A stretch of DNA of 64,000 nt from Gp1-AA133 sp964641665 (GTDB taxonomy: Bacteria > Acidobacteriota > Terriglobia > Terriglobales > Acidobacteriaceae): the NCBI GenBank assembly GCA_964641665.1, contig CAZXKO010000066.1, forward strand, positions 1 to 64,000, written 5' to 3'. The position numbers were made by a program, and so were the translations under genes. Position 1 is the stretch's first letter. Every line of letters starts with the position of its first letter. The notes under the pieces were generated by a model. That model was given only the letters and a program-made list of their open reading frames with translations, made no database searches and was not told where the DNA came from. Below are positions 8,773-18,115 of the stretch, piece by piece.

Positions 8773-9042
8773 TCATTTCAGGGGGGCCGTCATGGTATCT
8801 GCGGCTGCTGTACGTTTCTTCGGTCGTAGACTTACTTCTTTCATTGTGTTCTTTGACTTTGCCGCCTGCGTATGAAGTGGTTTGACGCACTCCGCGTACC
8901 TGTCGTTATCGAACTCCTTGCCGCTCGGCCACCAGATCAAGTATCCGTGCGGACACTTCACGCTTGGGTAAGGTTGGAATACGCGAATGGGAGGAATGGA
9001 TACAACGCCTTGCAAAACGGCTAGCAGAATCACAGTTTTCAT
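8773..9042 (-). CDS. Small putative secreted protein, unknown function
   Basis: An 89-residue frame from ATG 9042, with GAGG eight bases upstream. The start MKTVILLAVLQGVVSIPPI could be a short signal peptide or anchor. Two Cys (VKCPHG and YAECVK) and an aromatic patch (YLIWWPSG) suggest a small folded domain; the C-terminus is Lys/Thr/Ala-rich. I do not recognise the family. The call rests on codon feel, start signals and the absence of a better reading. Confidence 0.4.
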   Translation of the reverse strand: MKTVILLAVLQGVVSIPPIRVFQPYPSVKCPHGYLIWWPSGKEFDNDRYAECVKPLHTQAAKSKNTMKEVSLRPKKRTAAADTMTAPLK

Positions 9043-9416
9043 GTCAGCCTCCATCTGCCGGCGACGGAACCCTTAGCGGAACAGCAGCCAGTGTCCCGGA
9101 GGTCGAGCGCGTCGCTCGTTGGCGAATCCCGCGTGGGCTTGTCTCCACTGCTAAGTCGCCGCAACACTTGTCGCTTGGAAATACGCTATAGGCATCACCG
9201 TCCCTGCAACATACAGCGAATTCCGTAGAAGAGGCCCGGCAATAGCGGAGGAACCTCGCCTCAAAGAAACCGCTAATCCGGTCGTCGAACCCGCTTTTTC
9301 TCCTCGAACATGCAACCCTCGCTACCGAAACCACCCGATGACCCGATCGTCGAGTCGGCGGTATATAAAACACGAGCCACTTGACACGTCGGCAGGGGCA
9401 CTCCTTGTTGCACCAC
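9043..9416. other. Intergenic region, no gene seen
   Basis: About 370 bp between a leftward and a rightward gene. A poor match to the 18-bp palindrome (ATACAG-N6-CCGTAG) lies near 9214; I give it little weight. Confidence 0.4.
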
Positions 9417-10535
9417 ATGGTGTCGCGCCGGGGGAATCAGTTTCCCCTACTTCTTTTTACCCTGGTCATTTTGTTCGCCAGCCATTTCGCAACCACAGCG
9501 CTTGCTCAGATCTCTCTCGATGAAGTTCACGTCACCCCCAATTCTTCCTCTTCCCGGCTCCCGCCCTTCGGATTTGATCGGCCTTTGCCCGCTTCCGCAA
9601 AACCGATCAAGGTCAACGTCGACCTCGTGCTCGTACCGGTTACTGTGACCGATCCAATGGATCGAATCGTTACAGGTCTCGAGCGTGAAGACTTCGAAAT
9701 CCAGGATGGAAAGGAGGCGCAGGGGATCAAACATTTCTCCCGGGAGGACGTTCCGGTCTCGTTGGGGATAATTCTCGATAGCAGCGGGAGCATGAAGAGC
9801 AAGATAGAGCGCGCGAGGGAGGCTGTGGCCGAGTTCATGACAACCGCCAGTCCGCAGGACGAATTCTTCCTCACATTTTCCGACAAACCGGAAACGGTCT
9901 CCAGTTTTGGCGCTTCTGCGGACGACATACAGTCTCATCTTGTCTTGACGATCCCCAAGGGACGCACAGCCTTGCTTGATGCGGTTTACCTGGGCATCAG
10001 CCAGATGAAGCAAGCGAAGTTTCAGAGAAGAGCCTTGCTGATAATTTCCGATGGCGGGGACAACCACAGTCGTTACACCGAGCGTGAGCTGAAGTCTTTG
10101 GTCAAGGAAGCCGATGTCACCATCTATGCCATTGGCATCTACGATCACTACTTCACGACCCAGGAAGACGCGCTCGGCCCGACCCTATTGGATGAGATTG
10201 CTGCATCGACCGGTGGCCGCGCCTTCACCGTCGACAACCCTAACGAGCTGAGCAACGTTGCCAGAAGAATCGGGATCGAGCTCCGCGATCAATATCTTCT
10301 TGGCTATCGGCCAACCGCCGTCCGCCGAGACGGGAAATGGCACAAAAATACGAGTGAGAATGAGATTGCGGAAGCACTCACCTCAATTTCGCGTCTACGC
10401 GAAGAGCGGGTACTACGCGCCCTCCGAATAGGTCACGCTTTCTGGCTCGTCCTTATTTGTTCGGTTTTCCAACTGAGTCCGGCTCGGTCCTTATTCAAAA
10501 ACCAACGGGATCCCTTGCTCGAAGGATCCCGTTGA
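9417..10535 (+). CDS. VWFA-related acidobacterial protein, frameshifted near 3' end
   Basis: ATG 9417 gives a signal peptide (MVSRRGNQFPLLLFTLVIL) ending ALAQ; the TTG at 9381 is a longer alternative. A ~70-residue N-terminal beta module (VNVDLVLVPVTVTD) leads to a von Willebrand A domain with the metal-binding DSSGSMKS motif, a Thr in KGRTALLDAV and Asp in IISDGGDN. This matches the VWFA-related domain protein family widespread in acidobacteria. The last residues as read (after GKWHK) look wrong. One frame over, after the five-A run at 10344-10348, the sequence gives the expected end FRVYAKSGYYAPSE and stops at 10431. So the true gene very probably ends at 10431, and a one-base indel (mutation or error) extends it to 10535. 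Confidence 0.85.
   Translation: MVSRRGNQFPLLLFTLVILFASHFATTALAQISLDEVHVTPNSSSSRLPPFGFDRPLPASAKPIKVNVDLVLVPVTVTDPMDRIVTGLEREDFEIQDGKEAQGIKHFSREDVPVSLGIILDSSGSMKSKIERAREAVAEFMTTASPQDEFFLTFSDKPETVSSFGASADDIQSHLVLTIPKGRTALLDAVYLGISQMKQAKFQRRALLIISDGGDNHSRYTERELKSLVKEADVTIYAIGIYDHYFTTQEDALGPTLLDEIAASTGGRAFTVDNPNELSNVARRIGIELRDQYLLGYRPTAVRRDGKWHKNTSENEIAEALTSISRLREERVLRALRIGHAFWLVLICSVFQLSPARSLFKNQRDPLLEGSR
10503..10534. terminator. Bidirectional terminator-like hairpin
   Basis: CAACGGGATC and GATCCCGTTG flank CTT/AAG and a short loop, giving a 13-bp stem with one bulged base. It sits between the convergent VWFA gene (intact end at 10431) and the leftward DUF5818 gene ending at 10550. Confidence 0.65.
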
Positions 10536-10549
10536 TGGCTCGCACGGGG

Positions 10550-11001
10550 CTAACCCGCCTCTTTCATTTCTTCGACGCGGATTGTGCCGCTGGTTTCGTC
10601 CAGGCTCCCGGTTACCTGGACTTGTTTTCCTTCGTATTTCTTCGCTCGCGCCTGGTCGTCGAGCTGGTACGTGACGTTGTCCGCAGTCCTGACACATATT
10701 GGTTGCCCGATTTCATGATTGTTCCCGCGAACGTCTGGCTGGCATTTTGTTTCTGCATATCGTCGTGCTGGCGCGAGGCCGGCTGCTGACCTGACTGCTG
10801 GGCTTCGCGACGTGGTTCCGCCTGTTGAGACGTCTCGGCCGAGAGCACAGGCTCGGGTTGTTGAGCTTGCGTCCATGCAATCAACTGGGTACCGGGCTGG
10901 CCTATGTCCGGCTTTGCGTTCTTAGAGTTTTGTGCCAGCACTGTGGGCACAACACATGCGCACAGCACTAGCGTGATGAGTTTCAGCGTTCTTTGTTTCA
11001 T
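10550..11001 (-). pseudogene. Secreted DUF5818-type protein, internal frameshift
   Basis: ATG 11001 begins a signal peptide (MKQRTLKLITLVLCACVV) ending VLAQ, then a Gln-rich linker and the start of the domain (QTFAGTIMKSGNQYV). The frame then degenerates, while the next frame continues the domain correctly: RTADNVTYQLDDQARAKKY, GKQVQVTGSLDE, IRVEEMKEAG, ending at 10550. The join lies near 10695-10688 and needs a two-base deletion or one-base insertion to restore. It resembles the gene at 5230 in architecture. The 18-bp palindrome at 11154 lies 153 bp upstream. Confidence 0.75.
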
Positions 11002-11392
11002 TCTGAACCTCCTTGGTTTGGTCGCGGAGCGGCACCACCGCGGCCCAAGGGTGCTAGCCCGTTGCCATCAGGACAAGCACTTTGCTTTTCTTCACTTTCG
11101 CTCTCATGCGAAGCCATCGAAGTAAATTTGACGCGGTTCCGGAAAAAGTCTCGATACAGAAGACACTGTATAGACGCCGCACCATCAGCTAGCGACAATG
11201 GCGCAATTGATCGCTCGTTTGCGAAAGGAACTGAGTCACATCGAAGAGTGAAGAAAGAACCTGGAGATTGCACAGGGCGTGAAATCGCGAACGCACGATT
11301 CTCTCCGATTTCCCGGCGCTTCCTGTCGATGCTTGTGTGGATTCAAGACGTGGACAACCTCTCGCGTACCGCGTTCCGAAGGAGCCTTCCCT
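11002..11392. other. Divergent intergenic region with palindrome
   Basis: About 390 bp between the leftward DUF5818 gene and the rightward gene at 11393. It holds the perfect palindrome at 11154-11171. Plus-strand frames that run through here are not supported. Confidence 0.5.
11154..11171. promoter_or_regulatory. Palindromic operator candidate, ATACAG-N6-CTGTAT
   Basis: Perfect half-sites ATACAG and CTGTAT around AAGACA, identical in layout to the copy at 3118. It is 153 bp upstream of the leftward DUF5818 start and 222 bp upstream of the rightward gene at 11393. Confidence 0.6.
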
Positions 11393-11947
11393 ATGATCTT
11401 AAGCACGACCGCGGCGTATGCGATCTATCCGATGGCCACCCAAATCGACGAGGTCATCGAAAATCTCAACAGCGCTGGTTGTCGTGATGAGGATGTCTGC
11501 GTACTGCTAACTCCAACACACCGGCTGGCGCAGGCTGTAAGAGACGCAAAGGTAGCGCCCATGGTGCTGAATTCGGAATCGCCGACGTCTGACTTACTCC
11601 GATGGCTCTCGCGCTTTGGGGCCGTGATCATTCCGGGAGTGGCGTTCTTCGTGAGCTCCCGCGTCTTCTTGCGGGCGGTGCTTGCGCCTTGTCCTGCAAC
11701 TCACAACTCCGCGTACGCAGACAGTCTGATCGGGCTGGGACTTCCCCCGCAGGAAGCAGACCGGTATGGCGTTCGCTTGAGTCGCGATGCAATCATTGTA
11801 TTTGTCTGCTGCGCCGGCGCGGCGAGAGCGCACTGGATCCGCGAGGTTCTGCGAACGACCGGCGCCGAGGAAGCGGCCTGCCTGCAGGAGGCCGTAGGAA
11901 CCGAGTACGCAGTGGATCTCGAGAGCCCGCTGCTGGCTGTAACTTAA
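11393..11947 (+). CDS. Putative membrane-associated stress protein (general-stress 17M-like)
   Basis: A 184-residue protein from ATG 11393, with GAAGGAG eight bases upstream. The N-terminal third (AAYAIYPMATQIDEVIENLNSAG, shown in parts: TQIDEVIENL, CRDEDVCVLL) follows the ferredoxin-like pattern of general stress protein 17M/YflT-type modules. Related proteins then have a Gly/Ala-rich membrane hairpin; here that part (WLSRFGAVIIPGVAFFVS) is shorter and less glycine-rich than usual. The C-terminal third (ADRYGVRLSRDAIIVFVCC, then WIREVLRTTGAEEA) repeats the ligand-like fold. The function is unknown. The family call is by pattern memory. Confidence 0.65.
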   Translation: MILSTTAAYAIYPMATQIDEVIENLNSAGCRDEDVCVLLTPTHRLAQAVRDAKVAPMVLNSESPTSDLLRWLSRFGAVIIPGVAFFVSSRVFLRAVLAPCPATHNSAYADSLIGLGLPPQEADRYGVRLSRDAIIVFVCCAGAARAHWIREVLRTTGAEEAACLQEAVGTEYAVDLESPLLAVT

Positions 11948-12122
11948 ACGTACTCAATACTTTCCTACCCACACTCTGGGTGATCTCTACCGGAAACACC
12001 TGATTGCCTCCTCTGGTGGATGACGTGATACTTCCCAACGCTCGACAACACTACGTTTCAGACCTGAGTCGAGCGCCGACTTGGCGGCATTCCTTAAGTG
12101 CTTTAAGACGGAAGGAAGCCAT

Positions 12123-12476
12123 ATGAGAAATGTTCACGAAGTCTTGCGAGAAAAAGAAATCGCTTTAACGCGACTCAAAAAGGAAGTTGCAGCGCTAAGG
12201 ATTGCGGCCCCTTTATTGGCGGACGATGATCTTCGTCCCGTTATGCCGAGTGAGTCAAACGCTGGGGAGGCTGCCGAGCATGTTGACGGGGATAACTTAC
12301 GCTCAAAACGATCTGCTCGTGCCGGCGGCAAAGATGTTCTTGGCGAGCGAGTTCACTGGGGCATAGAGGTCGCGAACCGCGCTGTGGCGGGAACCGCAAG
12401 GAAAATCTCCAATCGACTGAAGCGAATGACCACGCCGCTAGCGAGCGCGACTCGATCCGTAGCCCAATCTTCGTAG
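12123..12476 (+). CDS. Small coiled-coil protein, unknown function
   Basis: 117 residues from ATG 12123, preceded by GGAAGGAAG. The N-terminus is a charged helix (VHEVLREKEIALTRLKKEVA), followed by ALRIAAPLLADD and a basic C-terminal half. I have seen similar short proteins starting with an 'EVLREKE..L..L..EV..LR' helix in acidobacteria, but no function is known. It has no signal peptide or membrane segment. It may be expressed with the stress gene at 11393, 176 bp upstream. Confidence 0.65.
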   Translation: MRNVHEVLREKEIALTRLKKEVAALRIAAPLLADDDLRPVMPSESNAGEAAEHVDGDNLRSKRSARAGGKDVLGERVHWGIEVANRAVAGTARKISNRLKRMTTPLASATRSVAQSS

Positions 12477-13020
12477 CCCAAGAGTTTTCGGCCGAGTCAT
12501 TGGCGTGACTCGGAACCCAAGGCCCCAGCGCAGCGGTACGCACTCCGTTCTTAGCGGAAAACGCTTGCGCCGCCGAGGTGATAATGAGGGCAAGAAGCCG
12601 CCCCGCATGCGATAGGCATGGCAACCTGCAGATGATCCCGTGTTCCCTAGAGAAGCCTGCAGGGACTGTCTCCGGGCATATCTGCCCCGTCCCCAGTTGC
12701 GGACGTCGTCACGATGGCCGGAGGTACTACGATGAAGAGCCAATGGCCTCCGTCCCTCAAAGATCCGCCTCGGTCAACCGTCAGGCCGCCGCAAGGTCCG
12801 CAATTCTGAGCGCAATCCAGGACACCCCAACTCCAATCCCCTTCAACTTCGTATCCCTGGAAGACCATTGACTGCCGATGCCCACGCCAGTGGCCCCACT
12901 GACCGTGTCTCAGGTAAACCCTGTATATCTCCAAAGGCAGCACCGATGCATAATTCGTGAGCCTTGCTGCAACCTAGCCGCAAAGCGCGGTAGCGCAGCA
13001 CGGGGAACGGAGCAGTTAGT
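12477..13020. other. Intergenic region upstream of TonB-receptor gene
   Basis: About 540 bp with no supported gene. It probably carries the promoter of the 3.5-kb receptor gene, but no convincing box was seen. Confidence 0.5.
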
Positions 13021-16000
13021 ATGAATTACCTCAGCACTCGGCTCTCCCTTCTCGTAGTGATTCCCTTTTTCACCGCGATTCTCTCGTGGGCACAGTACGG
13101 AGCCAGCCTGCAAGGCACGGTGGCAGACCGTAGTGGTGCAGTGGTGCCGGGTGCTTCCGTCACCGTCATCAATCAAGAGACCGGAGTTGAGCACAACACG
13201 GTCAGCGGCGGCTCCGGCTTCTATCGGATCTCGGGACTCAACCCGGGTTTGTACCGTATCGAGGTGCAAGCCGGAAGCTTCAAGAAGAACGTCACGCCTA
13301 ACGTGGTCGTCCCCGCTGAGGCAGTGACCGGATTGAACGTAACGCTGGACGCAGGGTCCGCGGAGGAAGTGGTGCAAGTCGTCGCCGAGAACGTGCAACT
13401 TCAAACCGAAAACGCAAACGTCACGAACACCTTGAGTACGCGAGAGGTCGTCAACCTGCCGCAGTATGGCCGCGACCCGTACGAACTCATCCGCCTTACG
13501 CCCGGAGTCTTCGCGGATGGAGCACGCCAGGGCAATGGCAATTCACAGGCGATCCCGCAGCAGGTTGGGCCGGGTGGATCTAACTTTCAGCTTTTCCAAA
13601 CGGAGAATCAGGTACAGGCCATCGCCGCCGGCCAGCGGGTCTCCGCCAATGACTTCACCCTAGACGGAGTCAGCGTGAACAGCTTGGAGTGGGGAGGCAC
13701 GGCCGTCATAACTCCCAATCAGGAGTCGGTCCAGGAAATCTCAATCGCTTCCAATAGCTACTCCGCCCAGGACGGACGCAATTCCGGCGCCCAGGTCAAA
13801 GTAATCTCGCAGAATGGCGCAAACATCCTTCACGGGAGTCTGTTCGCGAAGTTCAATGATAAAGGCTTGAACGCCTTCAACAAGTTTTACGGTCCAACCA
13901 CTGGCACGCTGAGCACGATCACGTGTGAGGCCGGGACGCCCAGCCAATTCACCATCACCGCCAGCCACTGTCCGACGCGTGTGGATCAGAGGTATCGGGA
14001 CTATGCCGGCAGTCTCGGAGGGCCGATCGCGAAGGACCGCCTGTTCTTCTTCTTCTCTTACGAGGGGGTGCGGGAATCTGGGACCTCTATCACACGCGAT
14101 GCTCACCTGGAGACGCCGCAGTTCGAGCAGTATGTCATTCAGAACAACCCTAGCAGTCTCGCTGCCAAAATCTTCAGCACGCCGGGCGTCAAGCCCCGCA
14201 TCGCAACCGTGAGTTCGCAGACAGACTGCTGCTCGCTGATCCCCGGCTACGGTCTCGGTAAGTGGTATATCGCGGGGAACCAAGCCGGGCAAGCGATTGG
14301 CAACGGTCCGGACGGAATTCCGGATTGGGGAATCTACGACTTGACGATCCCGAGTTCGAGCAATGGGGATCAGTACAACGGCCGCATCGACTACACGCGT
14401 GGTCGCAACCAGTTCTTTGTCAGTACTTATATCGTCCGGCTCAACCAGCTGGGAGGCGGCAACCGCCCTATTGAAGACGTCACCCTGAAGCCTCATAACT
14501 ACGTCGGCACCGTGGGTTGGACGCGCACGCTCGGTTCCACCATGCTAAACGAGTTACGGGCGAACTTCACCCGCTACGACTTCAGCCAACTCCAGCCGGT
14601 GGGGGGTACGAATTACGGAATCCCGCAAGTCGAGTTGTTTGACTTCGACATTGCCGGGCCGACACCCGGCGCACCCGGGTTCGGAAACGCCGGCACGGGT
14701 GGCACCCTGTTGGGAGTTGCGCAGAGTTCCACAACTCCGAGCGCGCTTGCGCAGAACACTTACAGTTTTGCCGATACCTTCAGCCTGGTTCGCGGAAAGC
14801 ACGCCTGGAAGGCGGGTGTGCAGATCAGCCGCGAGCAGAACAACAACGACCAACCCGGTACCGAGCGGCCCCTTTATCAGTTTCGCGGCCTGCTGAACTT
14901 CGCCAACGATGCTTGCTGCTTTTTTGAAGGGCTGGGCGTCAATCCCGCAACCGGTGGCGTTCCCAATGGCCAGCGCTACTTTCGCACCGCCGACTATGCC
15001 GTGTTCGCGCAGGATGACTGGAAGGTTCGCCGCAATCTAACCCTAAATCTGGGCTTGCGCTGGGAATACTTCTCGCCTGACAACGAAGCCAAAGGGATGA
15101 TGAGCAACTACATTATGGGTTCGCAGGGAGTGATCAACGGTACAGTACAGCGCGTAAACCACCTTTACAACGGTGACTACAAGAATTTCGGACCTCGCAT
15201 TGGTTTTGCGTGGAGTCCGGCCTCTGGCCAGGGACACGTGGTGTTCCGCGGAGGCTTCGGACTTCTCTACAATCGCTACGCTGGCGTCATCTTCGACAAC
15301 ATCCGGCAGAACACTCCCTTCTTCGCACAGGTCGGTACTTGCTGTTTCTTCGATCCTGGTCCTATCACTGGCCCACCTCCGACTTCAAACATTCTCTACG
15401 CTCTCGGGACGAGCAGCTTAGCCAACAGCTATCCAGCGAATCCCGCGCTGTCGTTTGGTGTTGCTCCCGACGGAGCCCTGTGCGGCGACGCCGCGTGCGA
15501 CACCGTCACGAAAGTCGACATCTACGGCGCGCGGCCGAACACTCCGATCCCCTACGTTTATGTTTTCTCGTACGAAGCGCAACTGGAACCGATCAAAGAC
15601 GTCATCGCCAAGATAGGTTATCAGGGCAACCGGAGTCGCAAGCTGGTTCGCACCATCGACATGAACCGCTACATTCCCGGGGATACCTTCGACGGCACTC
15701 AGGACAAATTCCAAAACGATGGATCGAACGGCCAGCCCTGTGGACCGACGAACCCTACGTGTCTGGCTCCCCATGCAACCGGGAATAACCGTTTCAACCG
15801 CATCTTCTTTCCTCTGCCTGACGTCAACGCCAGCTACGACGCGATGGTCGTAAATGTGACTCGCCGTTTCAATCATGGCCTCGAACTCATTGGCACCTAC
15901 ACCTGGTCCCATTCGATCGATACGGCGTCATACGAGGTGGGATATCAGCAGACCGACCCCGCCGATCCCGCTCTCAACCGCGCCAATGCAGACTTCGATG

Positions 16001-16581
16001 TGCGACACAATTTCTCGATGGCTGCCTATTGGGAGTTGCCGTTCTTACGACACCGGCGTGGCTTCGTGGGGAGCGCTTTGGGTGGGTGGACAGTGACTGG
16101 TATTGTCAGCAAACATACCGGCTACCCCTTCTCGGCGTTGATCGGGAGCTGCAACACAAACGCGGACCGAAACGGCGACGGCTACTGCCCCGATCTACCA
16201 TTCGCGTATTTTGGTGGTGCCATTTCCAGTCCCAGCAAGCAGCAATGGATCAATGGGATATTCCCAAGTCCGTCGACCGAATTTGACACTACTACCCGGG
16301 GCCCCGGTTGCCGCTGCCGTAACATCTTCACCGGACCCGGCTACACTTCCATCGACATGACGGCCGGGAAAAACTTCAGCCTGCCCCACGTCGGATTCCT
16401 GGGCGATGGATCCAAGCTCGACCTGCGGGCAAACTTCTTTAACATTTTCAATATCCTTAACCTTGCACCCTTGATCCCGGCTACTGCGCCAACGGACATC
16501 ATGAACACTAACAGCTTCGGACGTCCGTCCGATGGCCTGGCTGGACGCGTTATCGAATTTCAGGCGCGTCTTAGTTTTTGA
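13021..16581 (+). CDS. TonB-dependent receptor-like outer-membrane protein (Oar-like)
   Basis: An 1186-residue protein with signal peptide MNYLSTRLSLLVVIPFFTAI ending SWAQ. Residues about 28-110 form a carboxypeptidase-regulatory-like beta sandwich (LQGTVADRSGAVVPGASVTV, FYRISGLNPGLY). A plug-like region follows (EVVNLPQYGRDPYELIRLTP; FTLDGVSVN), then a long barrel with repeated aromatic strands (RLFFFFSYEGVRES, YAVFAQDDWKVRRNLTLNLG, LRANFFNIFN). It ends in Phe (FQARLSF), as needed for barrel insertion. No N-terminal TonB box was identified. These Oar-like proteins are multiplied in acidobacteria and thought to import large oligosaccharides or peptides. The start at 13021 has GGAG 11 bases upstream. 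The neighbouring GH144-like enzyme hints at a glucan substrate, which is inference. Confidence 0.93.
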   Translation: MNYLSTRLSLLVVIPFFTAILSWAQYGASLQGTVADRSGAVVPGASVTVINQETGVEHNTVSGGSGFYRISGLNPGLYRIEVQAGSFKKNVTPNVVVPAEAVTGLNVTLDAGSAEEVVQVVAENVQLQTENANVTNTLSTREVVNLPQYGRDPYELIRLTPGVFADGARQGNGNSQAIPQQVGPGGSNFQLFQTENQVQAIAAGQRVSANDFTLDGVSVNSLEWGGTAVITPNQESVQEISIASNSYSAQDGRNSGAQVKVISQNGANILHGSLFAKFNDKGLNAFNKFYGPTTGTLSTITCEAGTPSQFTITASHCPTRVDQRYRDYAGSLGGPIAKDRLFFFFSYEGVRESGTSITRDAHLETPQFEQYVIQNNPSSLAAKIFSTPGVKPRIATVSSQTDCCSLIPGYGLGKWYIAGNQAGQAIGNGPDGIPDWGIYDLTIPSSSNGDQYNGRIDYTRGRNQFFVSTYIVRLNQLGGGNRPIEDVTLKPHNYVGTVGWTRTLGSTMLNELRANFTRYDFSQLQPVGGTNYGIPQVELFDFDIAGPTPGAPGFGNAGTGGTLLGVAQSSTTPSALAQNTYSFADTFSLVRGKHAWKAGVQISREQNNNDQPGTERPLYQFRGLLNFANDACCFFEGLGVNPATGGVPNGQRYFRTADYAVFAQDDWKVRRNLTLNLGLRWEYFSPDNEAKGMMSNYIMGSQGVINGTVQRVNHLYNGDYKNFGPRIGFAWSPASGQGHVVFRGGFGLLYNRYAGVIFDNIRQNTPFFAQVGTCCFFDPGPITGPPPTSNILYALGTSSLANSYPANPALSFGVAPDGALCGDAACDTVTKVDIYGARPNTPIPYVYVFSYEAQLEPIKDVIAKIGYQGNRSRKLVRTIDMNRYIPGDTFDGTQDKFQNDGSNGQPCGPTNPTCLAPHATGNNRFNRIFFPLPDVNASYDAMVVNVTRRFNHGLELIGTYTWSHSIDTASYEVGYQQTDPADPALNRANADFDVRHNFSMAAYWELPFLRHRRGFVGSALGGWTVTGIVSKHTGYPFSALIGSCNTNADRNGDGYCPDLPFAYFGGAISSPSKQQWINGIFPSPSTEFDTTTRGPGCRCRNIFTGPGYTSIDMTAGKNFSLPHVGFLGDGSKLDLRANFFNIFNILNLAPLIPATAPTDIMNTNSFGRPSDGLAGRVIEFQARLSF

Positions 16582-16667
16582 GGAGTGAAGGTTGGCACGA
16601 TGGGGTCAGGTCGTCGAGCGATCGGAGCTTTCACGTGCAGTCGATTTCGCGATTGCGAAGTCCGTCG

Positions 16668-17948
16668 TCAGTACGGCTGGAAAAGCTGTTGGGTGGCGCG
16701 TGTGATGTAGGGCGAACGATTGAACCAACGCCAGACGCGTCGGGAGCGCAGATTTTCTGCACTCAAGAGCATGATGCCCACATCAATACCGACAACGTCG
16801 GGATCCACCCAAAGGGTTTGGGGATGAAAGGCGTCCGCAAACCCGTAGCGACCGTACACATCTCGGCCGAATTGCTCACGCATGTACCGAAGTGCGGGCA
16901 AGCAGATTTCCGGAGCGAACATCAGGGATCCCCCGGCCGCGCAAGGGACGACCGTACCGTCCACGTCGCGTCTCGAAAGAGGGTCTCCCCAGATCAGGTA
17001 CCCAATATCGCTGTCGGAGGCAGTAATGCCCCACAGGTTCTCGGAGTAATTAGGATAGATGCTGCGAAGGCTGAGGCAGTAGGCCCGGTGAGCGTAAGTA
17101 GCAGCCACCGAATTGTGGAAGTAATCAATGCCAAAAGGTGGCCCGTCGCGGAGACCCGCAAGATCAAGCCACGCTTGTGAGTATTGATGCGTAAACAGGG
17201 GTCCTCGACCCACGACTCTGTAGCCAAAGTTTTCTATCACGGGACGATCGAAGCGGTACCAGGAACTCGCAGGGATTGCAAAGACAGGTGAACCGATGCC
17301 GAGCACGTACAGGATGGCTTGCTCATCGTACGCCGTCCATTCAGCGCGCAAGAAACCTGTTTCCGGACGCCATCCCATATGCAGGAGACCGGTGTGCTCG
17401 TCCAGCATCCACCTGAAATCCACCCGCTCGTAAATTGCGGAGGCGAGACGGAAGATCTCGTCGTCGTCCCGGTGATATTGCTGTGCGGTCAAGACGCCCG
17501 CTAGCAGGAGCGCCGTGTCGATGGTGGAAAGTTCCGAGTTCCACACGCGCTCCCCGCTCCTGCGGTTTACAAAATGGTAGTACCAACCCTGCACGTGCTC
17601 TTGGTCGTAGGCAAAATGCCGGAGTGTGGCGCGGACCTGCTCTCGAAGCTGATTGGGATCCATCCATCGCCGGTCAGAGGCAATACACATTGCGGTCAGC
17701 CCAAAACCCGTGAGCGCGACGCTGGCGGCCTCCAGATTTCGCCCTGGGACCTTGTCACCATTCGTGCGGACCCGATCCAGCACGAGACCAGTATGAGGAT
17801 CGCTGTGTTCCGAAAAGAAAAGAAATGCGCGAAAGGATAGATTCTCCAGAAATGCTTCATCGGAGCTGGAAATCAGCGTCCGTAAGCTGGAAAATGCCGG
17901 CAGTGCGGCCGCAAGCGACAGGAACTCGCGACGGGAGAAGCTTTTCAT
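16668..17948 (-). CDS. Glycoamylase-like glycoside hydrolase (GH144-type, PF10091)
   Basis: A 426-residue protein with a twin-arginine-like leader (SRREFLSLAAALPAF), so it is probably exported folded. The body matches the glycoamylase-like domain shared with the C-terminal part of cyclic beta-1,2-glucan synthases and with GH144 endo-beta-1,2-glucanases. Typical segments are FFSEHSDPHTGLVLDRV, SVALTGFGLTAMCIA, SELSTIDTALLLAG, WTAYDEQAILYVLGIG, FTHQYSQAWLDLAG and LWGITASDSDIGY. The Glu/Asp-rich WTAYDEQ and STIDTALL regions line the active site in characterised relatives. Length fits GH144. It lies convergent to the TonB receptor, 87 bp apart. Exact substrate is unproven. Confidence 0.85.
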   Translation of the reverse strand: MKSFSRREFLSLAAALPAFSSLRTLISSSDEAFLENLSFRAFLFFSEHSDPHTGLVLDRVRTNGDKVPGRNLEAASVALTGFGLTAMCIASDRRWMDPNQLREQVRATLRHFAYDQEHVQGWYYHFVNRRSGERVWNSELSTIDTALLLAGVLTAQQYHRDDDEIFRLASAIYERVDFRWMLDEHTGLLHMGWRPETGFLRAEWTAYDEQAILYVLGIGSPVFAIPASSWYRFDRPVIENFGYRVVGRGPLFTHQYSQAWLDLAGLRDGPPFGIDYFHNSVAATYAHRAYCLSLRSIYPNYSENLWGITASDSDIGYLIWGDPLSRRDVDGTVVPCAAGGSLMFAPEICLPALRYMREQFGRDVYGRYGFADAFHPQTLWVDPDVVGIDVGIMLLSAENLRSRRVWRWFNRSPYITRATQQLFQPY

Positions 17949-18115
17949 TGCACTTCATCCAGGCCGCGCTCGGCGCGTTCCATACGCCGAAACCCTCTGG
18001 CTCCCGCGACCATGAAGGAGAGTTTAGCCCGAAACCGGGCGCCTTAGCATTCGACAGACGATTCTCAACATCTTCGCAGCGGTGAGTCTCTTCAGCCGCA
18101 TGCTCAGGAAACGCT

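Noticed and set aside
11040..11100. Sigma54-like promoter (TGGCA-N6-TAGCA) upstream of the DUF5818 gene
   Set aside because: The spacing fits -24/-12, but the other two genes behind the same palindrome have no such box, so it is probably chance.
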